Below are positions 33,702-42,745 of a DNA stretch of 64,000 nucleotides, in pieces. Origin of the DNA: an uncultured Lachnospiraceae bacterium (GTDB taxonomy: Bacteria > Bacillota > Clostridia > Lachnospirales > Lachnospiraceae); assembly GCA_900549665.1 (NCBI GenBank), contig URPH01000009.1:16990-80989 (forward strand), given 5' to 3'. Within the stretch, counting starts at the first letter, position 1, and each line of letters opens with the position of its first letter. Position numbers and translations under genes: made by a program. Under the pieces are notes generated by a model. It searched no databases. It was not told the origin of the DNA and saw only the letters and a program-made list of their open reading frames with translations.

Positions 33702-34412
33702 TTAAGCTCCTAAGTAAGCTTTTTTCACTTCATCATTACGCAGCAGTTCCTTTGCATCTCCGGAGAGCTTGATCTTTCCGGTCTCTAAGACATAGGCCCT
33801 GTCAGCTACCTTTAATGCCATCTTGGCATTTTGTTCTACCAAAAGAATGGTAATTCCCTGTGCATTGACTTCCTTGATGATGTCAAATACCTCCTGTACC
33901 AGCAAAGGCGACAATCCCATGGACGGTTCATCCATTAAGATGATCTTGGGATTTGACATCAAAGCTCTGCCAACCGCCAGCATCTGCTGCTCGCCGCCGG
34001 AAAAGGTTCCGGCAAGCTGATTTTGACGTTCCTTTAAACGGGGGAATTTTTGAAACACATCTTCCATCCGTTCCTCGATCAGCGCTTTTTGTTTGCGTCC
34101 ATACATATAGGCTCCCATCTCCAGATTTTCACGGACTGTCATATCAATAAAAATATGCCGTCCTTCCGGAACATGCGCAACGCCATGTGTGATGATCTTG
34201 CTGGCGTCTTCCTTTAGTAAGTCCACACCATCAAAGGTAACGCTTCCGCTTGTCGCTTTTTTCAGACCTGTGATTGTATGAAGGGTTGTTGTCTTTCCGG
34301 CTCCGTTGGCTCCGATCAGAGTCACGATCTCACCATCGTTGACAGTCAGGCTCACATCTTCCAGTGCATGAATAACACCATAGTGTACATTTAGATTTTC
34401 TACCTTAAGCAT
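33702..34412 (-). CDS. livF: LIV-type ABC transporter ATP-binding protein
   Basis: 236 residues. Walker A GANGAGKTTT (about 34-43), Q-loop region, signature FSGGEQQMLAVGRALM (about 134-149), Walker B IILMDEPSMGLSP, His switch LVEQNAKMAL. The short length and VLETGKIKLSGDAKELL end are typical of LivF. Start overlaps the livG stop (TAATG). Confidence 0.95.
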   Translation of the reverse strand: MLKVENLNVHYGVIHALEDVSLTVNDGEIVTLIGANGAGKTTTLHTITGLKKATSGSVTFDGVDLLKEDASKIITHGVAHVPEGRHIFIDMTVRENLEMGAYMYGRKQKALIEERMEDVFQKFPRLKERQNQLAGTFSGGEQQMLAVGRALMSNPKIILMDEPSMGLSPLLVQEVFDIIKEVNAQGITILLVEQNAKMALKVADRAYVLETGKIKLSGDAKELLRNDEVKKAYLGA

Positions 34413-35212
34413 TACGCCTCACTCCCTTCATCATCATCCTCTTTTCCAAGGTAAGCCTCAATAACTTCCTTGTTGGAGGCAATTTCATCCGGTGTACCTG
34501 TTGCTAAAATCTCACCAAAGTTCAATACATAAATCCTTTCACAGATACTCATGACAAGGCTCATATCATGCTCGATCAAAAGGATCGGGATCTGGAATTT
34601 TTCCCTGAGCATCTTGATGGATTCCTTTAATTCCGCAGTTTCAACCGGATTCATACCGGCTGCCGGCTCATCTAAAAGCAACAGCTTCATATCCGTAGCC
34701 AGTGCTCTGGCAATCTCCAGAAGTCTCTGTTTTCCGTAGGGAAGGTTTTCTGCATGCTGGTCGGCAAATTCCTCAAGCTTAAACAGCTTTAAAAGTTCCA
34801 TCGCCTTTTTTGTCGTTTCCTCTTCTTCTTTCCAAAAATGAGGGGTTCTGAAAATAGACTGAAACAAATTTGTCTTCATATCCTTGTTAAATGCCACCCT
34901 GACATTATCAAGGACTGTCATTTTCTTAAACAGACGGATATTCTGAAAGGTTCTTGCAATTCCCGCTTCCACAACCTGATGGGTCTTCAAACCGTTCATA
35001 CGCTTTCCGCTCAGGAAATAACTTCCGGAGGTTGGCTGATAAATTCCGGTGATCAGGTTAAAGATAGTCGTTTTACCGGCTCCGTTTGGTCCGATCAGAC
35101 CAACCAGCTCGCCGGGATAGATCTGCATATTGACATCGTTAACGGCTTTTAATCCGCCAAACTGGATACCAAGGCTTTTTGTTTCAAGTACCGGTGTTTT
35201 TTCTTCTGTCAT
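34412..35212 (-). CDS. livG: LIV-type ABC transporter ATP-binding protein
   Basis: 266 residues from the ATG at 35212 (MTEEKTP), with GAGGGG upstream; an in-frame GTG at 35221 overlaps the livM stop. Walker A GPNGAGKTTI, LivG-specific ARTFQNIRLFKKMTVLDNV (about 90-108), signature LPYGKQRLLEIARAL, Walker B LLLLDEPAAGMNP, and GTPDEIASNKEVIEAYLG at the end. Confidence 0.95.
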   Translation of the reverse strand: MTEEKTPVLETKSLGIQFGGLKAVNDVNMQIYPGELVGLIGPNGAGKTTIFNLITGIYQPTSGSYFLSGKRMNGLKTHQVVEAGIARTFQNIRLFKKMTVLDNVRVAFNKDMKTNLFQSIFRTPHFWKEEEETTKKAMELLKLFKLEEFADQHAENLPYGKQRLLEIARALATDMKLLLLDEPAAGMNPVETAELKESIKMLREKFQIPILLIEHDMSLVMSICERIYVLNFGEILATGTPDEIASNKEVIEAYLGKEDDDEGSEA

Positions 35213-35217
35213 ATGCC

Positions 35218-36234
35218 TCACCCCTCTTTCTTTCTGCCTGATATCTTTTCAAGCAGACCATATAAAGAAAATTCCTTACCACCGAAAAGTCCGGTCGGTT
35301 TGAAAATCATAACAACAACCAAAATGACTGCATAAATCAGCATACGATAGCTTGCAAAGGAAGGAACCACATAGGATATCAGCTGGGGAAGTGCCGATAA
35401 GATAGGCGCTGCCACGATGGAGCCTGTAAGTGATCCGCTGCCGCCCAGAATAACGATTGCCAAAAACTCCGAAGATTTGGAGAAGTTAAAGTAGGTAGGA
35501 ACCAGTGTTGTAATGTAATGTGCGTAAATGGCTCCTGCCACTCCCGCAAAAAATGCGGATATGGTAAAGGTCAGAACCTTGGTTCTTGTTACGTTGATGC
35601 CGGATGCTGTTGCTGCAATTCTGTCCTCACGGATAGAGATCAGTGCGCGTCCGTATCTGGAACGGATATAGCAGTACATGACAACAATGCAGAGCACCAT
35701 GGTTATATATACATAGTGATAATCCGATACTTTCTGAATACCTGCAAAACTCTTACCAAAGGTAGCAGTTCCTGTAACTGCCGGAATACCGAAGTTACTC
35801 AGAACAACTCTCACAATTTCAGCAACGGCTACGGTAACGATACACAGATAATCACCACTTAATCGCAGTGCCGGTATTCCGACCAGAACACCAATAATTC
35901 CTGCGGCAATACCTCCGACCAGAATGGCTATGATATATAAGACCACTCCCGGAAGCTCTGCCTGATTTGCGATCAGGGTTGTTACGATGGCTGATGCATA
36001 GGCACCGATTGACATAAAGCCTGCGTGTCCAAGTGAAAACTCACCCATGTAGCCGGTCAGCAGATTCAGGGAACAGACAATAATGGTATAAAACATGCCG
36101 ACAACGAGAAGTCCGTTGAAGTACGCCGATTTTTTTCCTAAAAGACCGGTATCAAACAAAAGGCAGAGCAGTAAGAATACCAATGCAACCGCTATAAAGC
36201 TGACAAAATAACTTTTTTTGATTTTCTTAGGCAT
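35218..36234 (-). CDS. livM: LIV-type ABC transporter permease
   Basis: 338 residues from the ATG at 36234 (MPKKIKK), with AGGAAG 8 nt upstream; the frame extends to a GTG at 36267 overlapping livH. Eight to nine helices. Family signatures YMGEFSLGHAGFMSIGAYAS (about 60-79), GDYLCIVTVAVAEIVRVV and REDRIAATASGINVTRTKVL (EAA-like loop, about 207-226). Confidence 0.93.
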   Translation of the reverse strand: MPKKIKKSYFVSFIAVALVFLLLCLLFDTGLLGKKSAYFNGLLVVGMFYTIIVCSLNLLTGYMGEFSLGHAGFMSIGAYASAIVTTLIANQAELPGVVLYIIAILVGGIAAGIIGVLVGIPALRLSGDYLCIVTVAVAEIVRVVLSNFGIPAVTGTATFGKSFAGIQKVSDYHYVYITMVLCIVVMYCYIRSRYGRALISIREDRIAATASGINVTRTKVLTFTISAFFAGVAGAIYAHYITTLVPTYFNFSKSSEFLAIVILGGSGSLTGSIVAAPILSALPQLISYVVPSFASYRMLIYAVILVVVMIFKPTGLFGGKEFSLYGLLEKISGRKKEG

Positions 36235-36253
36235 ATCACACACTTCCTTTCCT

Positions 36254-37141
36254 TTATACTTTTTCACTGACCTTCTTACCCATCAGTCCGGTAGGCTTGA
36301 TCAAAAGTACCAGAATGAGAAGTAAGTATGTAACTGCTTCATAAGTACCGGGAAGCATGTAAACTTTGACAAGAATTTCAATGATGCCCAAAAGCAGTCC
36401 TCCGATCATAGCACCGGGAACACTTCCGATACCACCCAAAACAGCTGCTACAAAGGCTTTTAAGCCAAGTGTGATTCCCAGCTCGTTTTTGATGCTGACA
36501 TAAGAGGTTGTATACATCATGGATGCAACGGCTGCCAGCCCTGAACCAATCGCAAATGTAATGGTAATGATACGGTTGACATTGATCCCGACAAGTGTAG
36601 ATGCAATCTTATCTTCGGGAACGGCCCGCATTGCCTTACCAAGCTTCGTGTATTTTATAAATAATGTAAGTAAAACCATCACTACAATACCAATGACAAG
36701 CGTCAGTACCGTAGTTCCCGGAATTGTAATCGATCCTAATTTTACCTCGGACAAACTAAACATGGGCGGTACGTTTCTGGGAGCAGATCCGAACAATACC
36801 AGTGCTCCGTTTTCCAAAACAAGGCTCATGCCGAGTGCTGTAATCAATGCTGTCGTGGATCCCTGTCCTCTTACAGGTTTGTATGCGATCTGTTCTGTCA
36901 TGACACCTACAAATACACAAACGATAATGGCAACAAACACTGCGAACCATGCAGGCAATCCCAGCTTTAACATAACAGGAATCAGGTAGAATAAGGTAAA
37001 TCCACCAACCATAATAAAATCACCATGTGCAAAGTTAATCATTCTGATAATGCCATATACCATGGTATATCCGAGAGCCGTTAATGCATATATCGATCCC
37101 AGGTTTAAGCCATTTGCAAGACTTTGTATTAATTTCGCCAT
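36254..37141 (-). CDS. livH: LIV-type ABC transporter permease
   Basis: 295 residues, about eight helices. Signatures LGYTMVYGIIRMINFAHGDF (about 22-41), EQIAYKPVRGQGSTTALI, RAVPEDKIASTLVGINVNRI (EAA-like loop) and AVLGGIGSVPGAMIGG. Pairs with LivM to form the channel for the substrate delivered by the binding protein at 37252-38451. Confidence 0.94.
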   Translation of the reverse strand: MAKLIQSLANGLNLGSIYALTALGYTMVYGIIRMINFAHGDFIMVGGFTLFYLIPVMLKLGLPAWFAVFVAIIVCVFVGVMTEQIAYKPVRGQGSTTALITALGMSLVLENGALVLFGSAPRNVPPMFSLSEVKLGSITIPGTTVLTLVIGIVVMVLLTLFIKYTKLGKAMRAVPEDKIASTLVGINVNRIITITFAIGSGLAAVASMMYTTSYVSIKNELGITLGLKAFVAAVLGGIGSVPGAMIGGLLLGIIEILVKVYMLPGTYEAVTYLLLILVLLIKPTGLMGKKVSEKV

Positions 37142-37168
37142 ATGCTCTCATCTCCTCTTTTTTGATAT

Positions 37169-37195
37169 TTCCGGGAGTATCGGATACTCCCGGAA
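37169..37195. promoter_or_regulatory. 12-bp perfect stem-loop between the binding-protein and permease genes
   Basis: TTCCGGGAGTAT / ATACTCCCGGAA with a 3-nt loop. It is followed on the minus strand by AATATC rather than U residues, so it probably protects or partly attenuates the mRNA and lets the binding protein be made in excess over the membrane components. Confidence 0.6.
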
Positions 37196-37251
37196 GTACT
37201 GCATATCTTATTTTTTGTCCGTCCTATACGGATCCTTTATCACCCTACTGA

Positions 37252-38451
37252 TTAAAAGCTACCATAGTAGGAGAGTTTACCATCTTTAAAGGTTTCAATT
37301 GTGAAAGGTTTTACAGCATCACCGTTTTCATCATAGGAAATGGTTCCGCCCATGCTCTCATAGCTGATATTTAACAATGTATCCTTCAATACGGAAGGAT
37401 CATAAGAGCCTGCCTCTGTCATAGCCTGTGCAAGCATTTTAACAGTGTCATAGTACAGAGATGATACGGCATTCAGACCATCCGTTCCACCATACTCTTC
37501 TGTATATGCTGCTACATAGCTCTGGATATTTTCTGCATCAGAGGAAAGGTCTACGTGTGCCAGATAGTAGGTATTGTCAAATTTTGATTCATAACCTGTC
37601 ACGTCTGTACCATCCCATGCATCACCACCAAGGATCGGACCGCTAAAGCCTGCATCTCTTGCCTGTGAAACAAAGTTGGGAACCGTATCATAGTTGTTGG
37701 GATAGATCAATACTTCTGCACCCTGCTCGATTGCTTTTGCAATCTGTGCAGTGTAGTCGGTATCAGTCGTTACACAGCCATAGTGTGTATATGTGACATC
37801 ACTCATACCGTCAAGAGCACCCTCCATTGCTTCTGCAAGTCCTGCACAATAATCGGAATCTTCAGCAGCAATGATTGCAATATTTTTTGCTCCAAACTCT
37901 TCGGTTGCCATTTTTGCAAGTGTCGGTCCCTGATCTGCATCTGAGAAGCATTCTCTGAAGATATAATCACCTGTTTTACAGATCGTTGCGTTTGTTGAAT
38001 AAGGAGTAATGACCAGAATTCCGGCCTGCTGTGCTGCATCTACAAAGGATAAGGTACAGCTGGATGAGCAGGAACCAATGATGGCACTGACATCATAGGA
38101 TGCACAGTTGTTGTAAGCACTGACTGCTTCTGTCGCATCTGATTTGTCATCCGCAAATACTGCCGAGGTCAGCTGATATGATTTTCCGTCAATCTGGATA
38201 CCACCGGCCTCATTGATTTCCTTGATTGCCAGATTATATCCGTTGACTGCGCCTTCACCCCAGCTTGCCTGAGATCCTGTCAGTGGTGCAATACCGGCGA
38301 TAGAAATAGTTCCGTCAAAATCACCGGAAGCTTCGGTAGTACTTGAAGTACCTGCTGTTGATGTTGTGTCTGAACCACAACCTGTCAATAATCCGACAGA
38401 CAGTGCGAGTGTTGAGGCGATAACCGCCGCTTTTTCAAGTTTTCTTTTCAT
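37252..38451 (-). CDS. LIV-type ABC substrate-binding lipoprotein
   Basis: 399 residues. Lipoprotein signal with lipobox LLTGC (Cys 25), Ser/Thr-rich linker to about 43, then the type I periplasmic-binding fold: IAGIAPLTGSQASWGEGAVN (about 51-70), GYNLAIKEINEAGGIQIDGK, VSAIIGSCSSSCTLSFVDAA (about 119-138), AGILVITPYSTNATI, and IAIIAAEDSDYCAGLAEAM. The ligand may be branched-chain, acidic or other amino acids; the catabolic neighbours do not settle it. ATG with AGGAGG 7 nt upstream; 42 bp after the cytidylate-kinase-like gene. Confidence 0.93.
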   Translation of the reverse strand: MKRKLEKAAVIASTLALSVGLLTGCGSDTTSTAGTSSTTEASGDFDGTISIAGIAPLTGSQASWGEGAVNGYNLAIKEINEAGGIQIDGKSYQLTSAVFADDKSDATEAVSAYNNCASYDVSAIIGSCSSSCTLSFVDAAQQAGILVITPYSTNATICKTGDYIFRECFSDADQGPTLAKMATEEFGAKNIAIIAAEDSDYCAGLAEAMEGALDGMSDVTYTHYGCVTTDTDYTAQIAKAIEQGAEVLIYPNNYDTVPNFVSQARDAGFSGPILGGDAWDGTDVTGYESKFDNTYYLAHVDLSSDAENIQSYVAAYTEEYGGTDGLNAVSSLYYDTVKMLAQAMTEAGSYDPSVLKDTLLNISYESMGGTISYDENGDAVKPFTIETFKDGKLSYYGSF

Positions 38452-38493
38452 AATCTTTTCCTCCTGCTTTTCATTTTTTTATAAATAAGGTCT

Positions 38494-39111
38494 TTACAGG
38501 CCAAATTTAACTTTTACATAGTGCTCAATGACATCCACACACCGGTCTCTCCCAACTCTGGCACTGTTTAGGGTCATGTCATAATTTACCGGGTTGGTCC
38601 AATAATTTCCTTTTGTATAATGCTTGTAATAATCTGCCCGGTATTTATCCGTCTTTTCGATCAGTCTGTGTGCCTCTTCCTCGGATACACCCATCTTTTT
38701 CGTGATGGAAGCAACACAATCAGCCCTGGGAGCTTCAATATAAAAGCTTGCCACATTGACAAAGTCTTTTAACACATAATCCGCACACTTGCCGATGACT
38801 ATGAACGATTCCTCGCCTGCCAGCTTGCGGATCAGCTCGCTCTGGATATTAAACAGGTTATTATTGGATGTAAATCGTTTATCCGACGGCTCTACCACGT
38901 AATTAAACGGAAGCCCTTTTAATCTGTCCTTTACCTCCAGCTTTTCATCCGCCAGATTGAACAAAGCTTCATTGATACCGCTCTGCTCGGATGCCATTCT
39001 TAAAAGCTGCTGTTCATAGCACGGGATTCCAAGTCTTTCTCCAAGCTTCACGCCGATTTCCTTTCCGCCGCTGCCAAATCCTCTTGCTATGGTAATCACA
39101 TATTTTTTCAT
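38494..39111 (-). CDS. Cytidylate kinase-like protein
   Basis: 205 residues from the ATG at 39111 (MKKYVITIARGFGSGGKEIG), with GGGAGGG upstream; the 28 earlier in-frame residues have no ribosome site and overlap a hairpin. P-loop-like GFGSGGKEIGVKLGERLGIP (10-29), then CYEQQLLRMASEQSGI, ESFIVIGKCADYVLKD (about 98-113) and SFYIEAPRADCVASI. Matches the AAA/cytidylate_kin2-type family present in gut Clostridia, whose substrate is unproven. Its place among amino-acid transport genes is unexplained. Confidence 0.82.
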   Translation of the reverse strand: MKKYVITIARGFGSGGKEIGVKLGERLGIPCYEQQLLRMASEQSGINEALFNLADEKLEVKDRLKGLPFNYVVEPSDKRFTSNNNLFNIQSELIRKLAGEESFIVIGKCADYVLKDFVNVASFYIEAPRADCVASITKKMGVSEEEAHRLIEKTDKYRADYYKHYTKGNYWTNPVNYDMTLNSARVGRDRCVDVIEHYVKVKFGL

Positions 39112-39150
39112 ACGCTTTCCCTCCCTTTTCTGGTTTATGATAAAACAACA

Positions 39151-39180
39151 AAAGGAGCCGATTTTAAAATCAGCTCCTTT
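39151..39180 (-). terminator. Terminator-like hairpin between the Fe-ADH and kinase-like genes
   Basis: AAAGGAGC-T-GATTTT pairs with AAAATC-G-GCTCCTTT (15 bp with one U-G) followed on the minus strand by TTTTGTTGTTTT. It could end the Fe-ADH transcript or attenuate entry into the kinase-like/liv genes. Confidence 0.6.
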
Positions 39181-39223
39181 GCCTTTTATATACAATATTT
39201 ATTTTGTATTTTTTCTGAAATTT

Positions 39224-40321
39224 CTAATTCCAGAGTTTTTTATAAATGATAAGAATATCTTCCTTGGTCACTTCTTTTCTGGTATTGGAAGGACTTCCGG
39301 AGGCAAGTGCATCTGATGCCATCTTATCCATGTGTTCAAAAAAATCATCTTTGTCAATTCCGTATTCTTCCAATGTGGGAATTTCCAATGTTTTGCATAA
39401 ATCCTTCAGATATACAAAGAAAGCATCCGCACATTCTTCATTGCTTCCGGCTATTCCAAGTGTTCTTCCGATTTCGGCAAACCGTTCGATGCAGCCGTTC
39501 TTTGCAAAGTCGAGACATTCAGCGATCAGCATCGCATTGGATATACCATGAGGAACATGAAACAAAGCTCCGATAGGTCTGCTCATACCATGCACGATCG
39601 TTACAGACGCATTGTTGATGCAGACACCTGCTTCATAGGCAGCAAATGCCATTTCTTCCCTTGCTTTTATATCCGTTCCGTCCTCATATGCCCTCGGCAA
39701 ATATTCGAAGATCCGCTTAATGGCTGATAACGCAAACATGTCGGTATAGGGTGTTGCCTTTCTGGATGTATATGCTTCAACTGCATGTGTCAGAGCATCC
39801 ATGCCCGTTGCAGCTGTGATCGACTTCGGAGCCGTAACGCTTAAAGCCGGATCAATAATCGCAAGCTTCGGAATGATGGCTTCATCCGTGATCAGCTTTT
39901 TGGTATCCGTAGCCGTTTCGGTAACCACATAAAATTTGGTTGCTTCCGAACCGGAACCGGCTGTTGTCGGGATCAGGGCTATGGGGACATATCCGGATGC
40001 CGCCGAAACAGCCTTTGCCGAATCAAGCGGGCTGCCTCCTCCAATTCCAATTACCATATCACATTTATTTTCATCAAAAGCCTTTTTAGCCTCAGCAACC
40101 ATCAGATCATCCGGCTCACCCTTGATATCTGTAAAAACGGTATATCTGACACCTGTCATTTCCAACACATCCGTCAGTTTTTTTACAATGCCGCTTTTTT
40201 CAACTATTTTTCCGGAAATGATCAAAGCATTGCTTCCAAGAGATTTCAGGCTGTCCTTTGCCTGCTCGATGGCTCCGGCCCCGATAAAGCTTTTATTTGG
40301 CATAAGTACCTGATATGACAT
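39224..40321 (-). CDS. Iron-containing alcohol dehydrogenase
   Basis: 365 residues. NAD-binding GIGGGSPLDSAKAVS (about 93-107), PTTAGSGSEATKFYVV (about 118-133), metal site DALTHAVEAYTS (about 175-186), NNASVTIVHGMSRPIGALFH (about 236-255) and VPHGISNAMLI. Reduces an aldehyde or semialdehyde; relatives act on 1,3-propanediol, 4-hydroxybutyrate or sulfoacetaldehyde precursors, and the substrate here is open. Has its own predicted promoter at 40431-40459 and a terminator hairpin in its leader. Confidence 0.92.
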   Translation of the reverse strand: MSYQVLMPNKSFIGAGAIEQAKDSLKSLGSNALIISGKIVEKSGIVKKLTDVLEMTGVRYTVFTDIKGEPDDLMVAEAKKAFDENKCDMVIGIGGGSPLDSAKAVSAASGYVPIALIPTTAGSGSEATKFYVVTETATDTKKLITDEAIIPKLAIIDPALSVTAPKSITAATGMDALTHAVEAYTSRKATPYTDMFALSAIKRIFEYLPRAYEDGTDIKAREEMAFAAYEAGVCINNASVTIVHGMSRPIGALFHVPHGISNAMLIAECLDFAKNGCIERFAEIGRTLGIAGSNEECADAFFVYLKDLCKTLEIPTLEEYGIDKDDFFEHMDKMASDALASGSPSNTRKEVTKEDILIIYKKLWN

Positions 40322-40376
40322 ATGATCTGCCTCCGTTTCATATATATTCTCTTATACAAAAAATAATAACACCGAA

Positions 40377-40414
40377 TCGAAAAGAGGCCAAATCCTTCCG
40401 GATCTGACCTCTTT
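40377..40414 (-). terminator. Promoter-proximal terminator hairpin in the Fe-ADH leader
   Basis: 15-bp stem AAAGAGGTCAGATCC / GGATTTGGCCTCTTT (two G-U pairs), GGAA loop, then TTTT on the minus strand. Its 5' arm begins 17 nt after the -10 box, about 10 nt after the expected start. Confidence 0.65.
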
Positions 40415-40430
40415 GTCTTTCGATATTGCC

Positions 40431-40459
40431 ATTCTAGCACTGCCATCCGGCATAGGCAA
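40431..40459 (-). promoter_or_regulatory. Predicted promoter of the Fe-ADH gene
   Basis: Minus strand TTGCCT (40454-40459), 17-bp spacer, TAGAAT (40431-40436). Confidence 0.5.
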
Positions 40460-40497
40460 TAGATATTCAAACACGTTTCCTTGTGCACACGCACAAG

Positions 40498-41664
40498 CTA
40501 GCTTTGTAAAAAAGCTTCCAGAAGATATGCTACATACAGCTTAGCCCTTCCGTCCCAGGAGGACAAATCTATACCCATAATATCTTCTGCCTTTTTAACA
40601 TAATTATTAACAGTGTTGCGATGTACAAAAAAATGATCACTGACCTTTCCCTGATGACCGTCACAGGTAATATAGATCTTGATAAAACGATAAATTTCCG
40701 TTCCGTTTTCTTTATCATACTCTAACAGTTTTCCGAGTGTTTCCCGATAATACTCATCCATTGCTTCCGGTGACGAAATACTGACAAGCAGCTTGTAAAG
40801 TCCCATGTCCCTGTATTTTAGGATATGCTCCTGCTTTTTTTGTGCAATATCACAGGCACAAAATGCATGCTTAAAGTTTTCACTCTGGCATTCCAGCCCT
40901 TTTATATTATCGCTTAAGCCAATATAAGTATAGGAAAGCATCTTTTTTTCGGACAGTTTTTTAAACAGACTGTCTACATAGTCATCAATGGCTTCCTGCG
41001 TATAGTCAAACAAAATGACAATACGCCGTTCCTGATACTCAAAGGTCAGATATTGTTTTTTCTGTTCACTGCCAAGACGCTTTACCATCGCCGCAAGCTT
41101 TTCCGATTCGTTTACAAAGGTATGTGTTTCCTTTTCTATATCCAGCCGGATACAGATACACTGTACAACGCAGTTACCAAGATATCCGAACCGTTCCATC
41201 TGCCGGATTCCCTCTTCCGTATTTCCCGTCTGAAAAACAAGATTTTTGAATACCGTTATAATATTGTCTTCCCGGACATCATCATCAATGATCCTCTGAC
41301 AATAATCCTTGGTCACATCCACAAGCGGTACGATCCACGGTATGGAAAAAAGAGGAAATTTGTGCTCATTGCAGAAATCAATCACAGATACGGGAATTTG
41401 ATGTACAAACATGCCCGTATTGATCACAAGTGCACTGGCATTTTTTTCATAAAGCGTTTGCACAAAGGCAAGAAGTGCCTGCTCATCCTGCTCCAGAATA
41501 CCGGCAGTCAGTATCAACTCCTGCCCGTGGAGGAAATTGGCTCCGTCAACGGTTTCGATCATATGTACCCAGTCAACGTTATTGCCAAAGCCCTCTTCTC
41601 CGGCAAGATAGTTCATCTTATATTTGGTTGATTCTTTATAAAGCATTCCTACAGTGACAGCCAT
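40498..41664 (-). CDS. PucR-family transcriptional regulator
   Basis: 388 residues. N-terminal PucR ligand domain (about 5-125; VTVGMLYKES...HGQELILTAGILEQDEQ, SALVINTG, FPLFSIPW), a middle GGDEF-like/CdaR segment, and a C-terminal PucR HTH (about 320-385; SDHFFVHRNTVNNYVKKAED). PucR/CdaR proteins usually sense purine or amino-acid catabolites and control adjacent catabolic genes. It lies 9 bp after the class IV aminotransferase, at the end of the 5-oxoproline operon, and next to the Fe-ADH promoter, so both are likely targets. Confidence 0.92.
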   Translation of the reverse strand: MAVTVGMLYKESTKYKMNYLAGEEGFGNNVDWVHMIETVDGANFLHGQELILTAGILEQDEQALLAFVQTLYEKNASALVINTGMFVHQIPVSVIDFCNEHKFPLFSIPWIVPLVDVTKDYCQRIIDDDVREDNIITVFKNLVFQTGNTEEGIRQMERFGYLGNCVVQCICIRLDIEKETHTFVNESEKLAAMVKRLGSEQKKQYLTFEYQERRIVILFDYTQEAIDDYVDSLFKKLSEKKMLSYTYIGLSDNIKGLECQSENFKHAFCACDIAQKKQEHILKYRDMGLYKLLVSISSPEAMDEYYRETLGKLLEYDKENGTEIYRFIKIYITCDGHQGKVSDHFFVHRNTVNNYVKKAEDIMGIDLSSWDGRAKLYVAYLLEAFLQS

Positions 41665-41673
41665 AGATCATCC

Positions 41674-42513
41674 TCATTCTGTTGCTTCACAGATTTCCTC
41701 ATACAGTGCATCTCTTAAGCGGAACAATGTTGCCTGATCCTTTCCGCCAAACGGTTTGCCATCCAGTTCATCTACATACATGCAGACATTGGACGAAGAT
41801 GTAACGATCAGCTCATCCGCTTTCCACAGATCATCCAGATAATAAGGGGTCTCACTTACCGCGATACCCAGCTTTTTGCACATTTTAACAAGATGTGCTC
41901 TTGCAATACCGGGAAGGATCTTATCATCGGTCGGTGCCGTATATAAGATACCATCTTTTAAGATATGGCAGTTGCAGTGAGCGCACTCTGTGATACGTCC
42001 GTCATGACGGTATAAAATCGTTTCGTCCACACCGGCATTGTGTGCTTTTTCAGCATATAATACAGAAGGCAGCAGGTTCAGTGTCTTACAGTTGCAGTAC
42101 AAGAATCTCTTATCTTCCTGTGTAATACACTTGATCGGCTTCTGACAATCATTGAGTTTGTCAGGCTTGATCATGATCCAGAGATTTCCGGGACCTTTTT
42201 CATAGACATGATTTCTGATTCCCGTACCTCTTGAACATGCCCAGTATACAAAGTTATCACCGGTATCCATTTTGTTGACCATTTCCTGCAGCAGATTTTT
42301 CAGTTCTTCCTTTGTTACCGGAATTTCAATATCCATCAATGCCGCGGAGTTGAAAAATCTTTCGATATGCTCGTCAATGGCAAACAGATGATAATGTCTT
42401 GCGGGACCTGCATCATATACACCGTCACCAAAGAAGCACACCCTGTCGTTGAAGGGAATTGTCATCTTGTCCAGTTCATCAAATTTTCCGTTGTAATAAC
42501 CAAGTGTCTTCAT
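41674..42513 (-). CDS. Class IV aminotransferase (D-amino-acid transaminase-like)
   Basis: 279 residues of the fold-IV PLP family that includes D-alanine and branched-chain aminotransferases. PLP Lys in NCKTLNLLPSVLYAEKAHNA (about 142-161), acid residue in GRITECAHCNCHILKDG (about 173-189), ILPGIARAHLVKMCKKLGI. The LNLLPSVLY string is closest to D-amino-acid transaminases. With D-glutamate cyclase-like genes beside it, interconversion of D-alanine and D-glutamate is an attractive role, but branched-chain or aminodeoxychorismate-type activity is not excluded. 232-bp low-complexity gap upstream. Confidence 0.82.
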   Translation of the reverse strand: MKTLGYYNGKFDELDKMTIPFNDRVCFFGDGVYDAGPARHYHLFAIDEHIERFFNSAALMDIEIPVTKEELKNLLQEMVNKMDTGDNFVYWACSRGTGIRNHVYEKGPGNLWIMIKPDKLNDCQKPIKCITQEDKRFLYCNCKTLNLLPSVLYAEKAHNAGVDETILYRHDGRITECAHCNCHILKDGILYTAPTDDKILPGIARAHLVKMCKKLGIAVSETPYYLDDLWKADELIVTSSSNVCMYVDELDGKPFGGKDQATLFRLRDALYEEICEATE

Positions 42514-42576
42514 AATAATCTCTCCTCTTCTATCATTTTATTTACAATACATGTCCGGCAGAGCCGTTTCTGTATT

Positions 42577-42745
42577 TGCAGTTTATTTTTGCTGTTTGTT
42601 TGTTGTTTGTGTTTTACTGTTTGTGTTTGCTGCTTTTATGCTGTTTATTTTTTTTATTTGTTTTTGTTGTTTTTTTGCTGTTTATTTTTGCTATTTGTTT
42701 TTGCTGCTTTTTTGCTGTTTATTTTTGCTATTTGCTTTTGCTGTT
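42577..42745. repeat. Low-complexity repeat between DUF4392 and aminotransferase genes
   Basis: Imperfect repeats of TTTTTGCTGTTTATTTTTGC, so the operon mRNA reads as a CAA/GCA-rich, unstructured spacer of about 170 nt. It begins directly at the stop codon of the DUF4392 gene (42746). Confidence 0.75.
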
